A stretch of 15,598 nucleotides of DNA from Oscillospiraceae bacterium (lineage in GTDB: Bacteria > Bacillota_A > Clostridia > Oscillospirales > Oscillospiraceae). This document shows positions 14,158 through 15,598 of the stretch, piece after piece (positions within the stretch are counted from its first letter, which is position 1; every line of letters starts with the position of its first letter). The notes under the pieces are model-generated. The model did no database searches. It was given only the letters and a program-made list of their open reading frames with translations, and was not told where the DNA came from. The stretch is from assembly GCA_902786615.1 (NCBI GenBank), contig CADADE010000047.1, positions 1 through 15,598 on the forward strand, written 5' to 3'. The position numbers and the translations under genes were made by a program.

Positions 14158-14368
14158 GCTTCCGCAACTACATGAGAGATTTTGGCCCAGAGACAATATA
14201 ATTCGTTTTTGACGGGGCTTTGCCTCGGCAAAAACACCCTGAGCCGAGCTTAGCGAGGCCTCGCGCCGACCAAACGCGGCGTGTTACGCACCGCCGCGTG
14301 CGATAAGCGCGAGTCCTCAATTACGAGCCTTGCTCGTAATTGAATAAAAGAAAAAGGGGAAATTATTC
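14158..14368 (+). promoter_or_regulatory. Hairpin-rich leader/intergenic region between citF and the transporter gene
   Basis: A 211-bp gap with no gene. A perfect TATAAT (14197-14202) lacks a good -35. After it come GTTTTTG-A-CGGGGC-TTT-GCCTCG-G-CAAAAAC (14205-14235), an alternative CTCGGC / GCCGAG pair (14224-14248) that would compete with it, the 12-bp palindrome GCGAGGCCTCGC (14253-14264), an outer CTCGCGC / GCGCGAG stem (14260-14313) enclosing ACGCGGCG / CGCCGCGT (14274-14299), and a final hairpin at 14317-14343. It could be an mRNA leader, a processing site balancing lyase against transporter, or an intergenic repeat. Confidence 0.5.
14317..14343 (+). other. Perfect 12-bp hairpin just upstream of the transporter ribosome site
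   Basis: TCAATTACGAGC, loop CTT, GCTCGTAATTGA. It is followed on the plus strand by A-rich sequence and the AAAGGGG ribosome site (10 nt before the ATG), not by T residues. It is therefore more likely an mRNA stabiliser or translation-control element than a terminator. Confidence 0.7.
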
Positions 14369-15598
14369 ATGAGTAATACCATCGTCGGCATTCTCGGTCT
14401 GCTGACCATCGTCGCCATCGTCGTGACCCTGTTCAAGAGCAAGACCCAGCCCGCCATCGCCTTCATCGTATGGCCCACCATCCTTGCTCTCGTTCTGGTC
14501 ATCGGCGGCCGCCACAGCTTTGACGACATCGCCGCCATGATCAAGTCCGGCTTCTCCAGCACCGGCCCGACCGCGGCCCTGTTCGTCTTCTCCGTCCTCT
14601 ACTTTGGCTTCATGACCGACGCCGGCATGTTTGACGTCATCATCGGCAAGCTCATGAAGCTCGTCGGCGACAACGTCATCGGCGTTGCGGTCGTCACCTG
14701 CATCATGCTGCCTGTCTACAAGCGCATGCACATGCGTCCCACCTCCCTGCTGCGCATCGCGGTTCTCGCCATGGGCGTTCTGAACCTGATGCCCTGGGCT
14801 GGCCCCACCATGCGCGCCGCTTCCGTCCTCGGCATTGAGGCCGGCGCTCTGTGGAAGACCATCCTGCCCGTGCAGATCTTCGGTATCGTTCTGGCTCTGG
14901 CGCACGCCGTGCTGACCGGTATTCAGGAGAAGAACCGCGGCGCCGGTCTCCATGGCAAGCTTGCCAAGACCGAAGGCGTCGTCGAGCTGGAAGAGAACGC
15001 CACCGTCGCCTCCGCCGGCGACAGCGAGCTGGCCCGTCCCAAGCTCTTCGTCTTCAACATCGTGCTGACCCTCTGCGTCATCGCCATGCTCATCTGGGAC
15101 GTGTTCCCCAGCTACTACCCCTTCATGATCGGCTGCGCCGTGGCTCTGTTCGTCAACTACGGCTTCACCGCCAAGATGCACAAGAAGATCATCAACCTCC
15201 ATGCCGGTCCCGCTCTGATGATGTGCTCCACCCTGATGGGCGCTGCCGTCCTCATGGGTATCCTGACCTCCAGCATGGGCGCCGACGGCAAGGTCATCTC
15301 CGCCAAGGTTATGGAGCTGCCTGAGGACGCGCTGCCCTCCGTCGTGCGCTGCCTGGCCAACATGGTCGCCGGCTTCATGCCCGCCGCCCTCGGCAAGCAG
15401 CTGCCCCTGGTCATCGGCGTTCTGTCCGTGCCTCTGGCTCTGGCCTTCGATACCGACTCCTACTTCTACGGCATGCTGCCCGTGGTCATCGGCATCGGTC
15501 AGGCCTTCGGCGTTGCCGCGCAGCCCATCGCCATCGCCATGGTCATCTGCCGCAACTGCGCCACCTTCATCAGCCCCATGGTTCCCGCCACCCTGCTC
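14369..15598 (+). CDS. CitMHS-family citrate transporter, 3-prime end outside the window
   Basis: 410 residues are visible with no stop before the window ends; family members are about 430-450. Multi-helix inner-membrane secondary transporter of the CitMHS family (B. subtilis CitM/CitH type), which imports citrate as a metal complex with protons. Recognisable segments are an N-terminal helix, PTAALFVFSVLYFGFMTDAGMFD, LPVYKRM, NLMPWAGPTMRAAS, a charged cytoplasmic loop (about 190-230), FNIVLTLC, and the C-terminal DTDSYFYGMLPV and FISPMVPATLL. Around residues 109-112, VVTC runs straight into IMLPVY. Family members carry here about 17 more residues with a conserved LDG-x-G-x-(S/T)T segment, so an in-frame deletion is likely. 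Its position behind citDEF supports citrate as substrate. Start preceded by AAAGGGG. Confidence 0.88.
   Translation, partial: MSNTIVGILGLLTIVAIVVTLFKSKTQPAIAFIVWPTILALVLVIGGRHSFDDIAAMIKSGFSSTGPTAALFVFSVLYFGFMTDAGMFDVIIGKLMKLVGDNVIGVAVVTCIMLPVYKRMHMRPTSLLRIAVLAMGVLNLMPWAGPTMRAASVLGIEAGALWKTILPVQIFGIVLALAHAVLTGIQEKNRGAGLHGKLAKTEGVVELEENATVASAGDSELARPKLFVFNIVLTLCVIAMLIWDVFPSYYPFMIGCAVALFVNYGFTAKMHKKIINLHAGPALMMCSTLMGAAVLMGILTSSMGADGKVISAKVMELPEDALPSVVRCLANMVAGFMPAALGKQLPLVIGVLSVPLALAFDTDSYFYGMLPVVIGIGQAFGVAAQPIAIAMVICRNCATFISPMVPATLL

Noticed and set aside
13312..14196. Long open frame antisense to citF
   Set aside because: Low-complexity Val/Asp/Gly-rich composition typical of antisense reading of GC-rich codons.

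Overview
The window looks like chromosome from a GC-rich gut Clostridia, most likely an Oscillospiraceae-type Firmicute. The reasons are clear AGGAGG-type ribosome sites, near-consensus sigma-A promoters, LRR/InlB/BspA-type secreted proteins, a clostridial-style alpha-hydroxy-acid oxidising flavoprotein, a PgcA-type phosphoglucomutase, and gut-Clostridia-style intergenic hairpin repeats. The genus cannot be fixed from sequence alone.

Layout. Positions 1-2250 hold a minus-strand secreted beta-helix/InlB-repeat protein, flanked by two direct copies of a hairpin-rich intergenic repeat. Next comes an apparently self-contained minus-strand mini transcription unit (promoter near 2014-2042, terminator near 1803-1845) spanning a pure (CGAA)10 microsatellite. 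Positions 2124-3762 hold a strong promoter and a two-gene operon: an FMN-dependent alpha-hydroxy-acid dehydrogenase/oxidase with a Cys-rich N-terminus, then a Nudix hydrolase joined by a TGATG overlap. Positions 3785-5521 hold a phosphoglucomutase/phosphomannomutase gene with its own promoter and terminator, broken by an internal deletion and frameshift. Positions 5543-8806 hold a 1018-residue secreted LRR + InlB-repeat + Ig-like + BspA-LRR protein. Positions 8835-9071 are repetitive and non-coding. On the minus strand follow a small four-helix membrane protein, a calcineurin-like phosphoesterase and a LysR regulator.

The right end (11254-15598) is a citrate fermentation locus. The LysR gene is divergent from citD-citE-citF, whose genes are joined by ATGA overlaps. 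A hairpin-rich 211-bp gap follows, then a CitMHS-family citrate transporter that runs off the window. Together they would import metal-citrate and cleave it to acetate and oxaloacetate, under control of the LysR protein. The ligase and prosthetic-group genes (citC, citX, citG) are not in the window.

The most striking feature is a series of small structural lesions in otherwise pristine coding sequence: one deletion in the phosphoglucomutase, an exact 76-bp tandem duplication in citE, three apparent deletions in citF (two frame-breaking, one in frame that removes the conserved ALGGIT region) and one in-frame deletion in the transporter that removes its conserved loop. Reading frame and codon quality are intact on both sides of every lesion. 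They are therefore either very recent or, more likely, assembly or consensus artefacts. This must be settled before any biological conclusion is drawn from the citrate locus. No CRISPR array, tRNA, rRNA, transposase or phage gene was seen.
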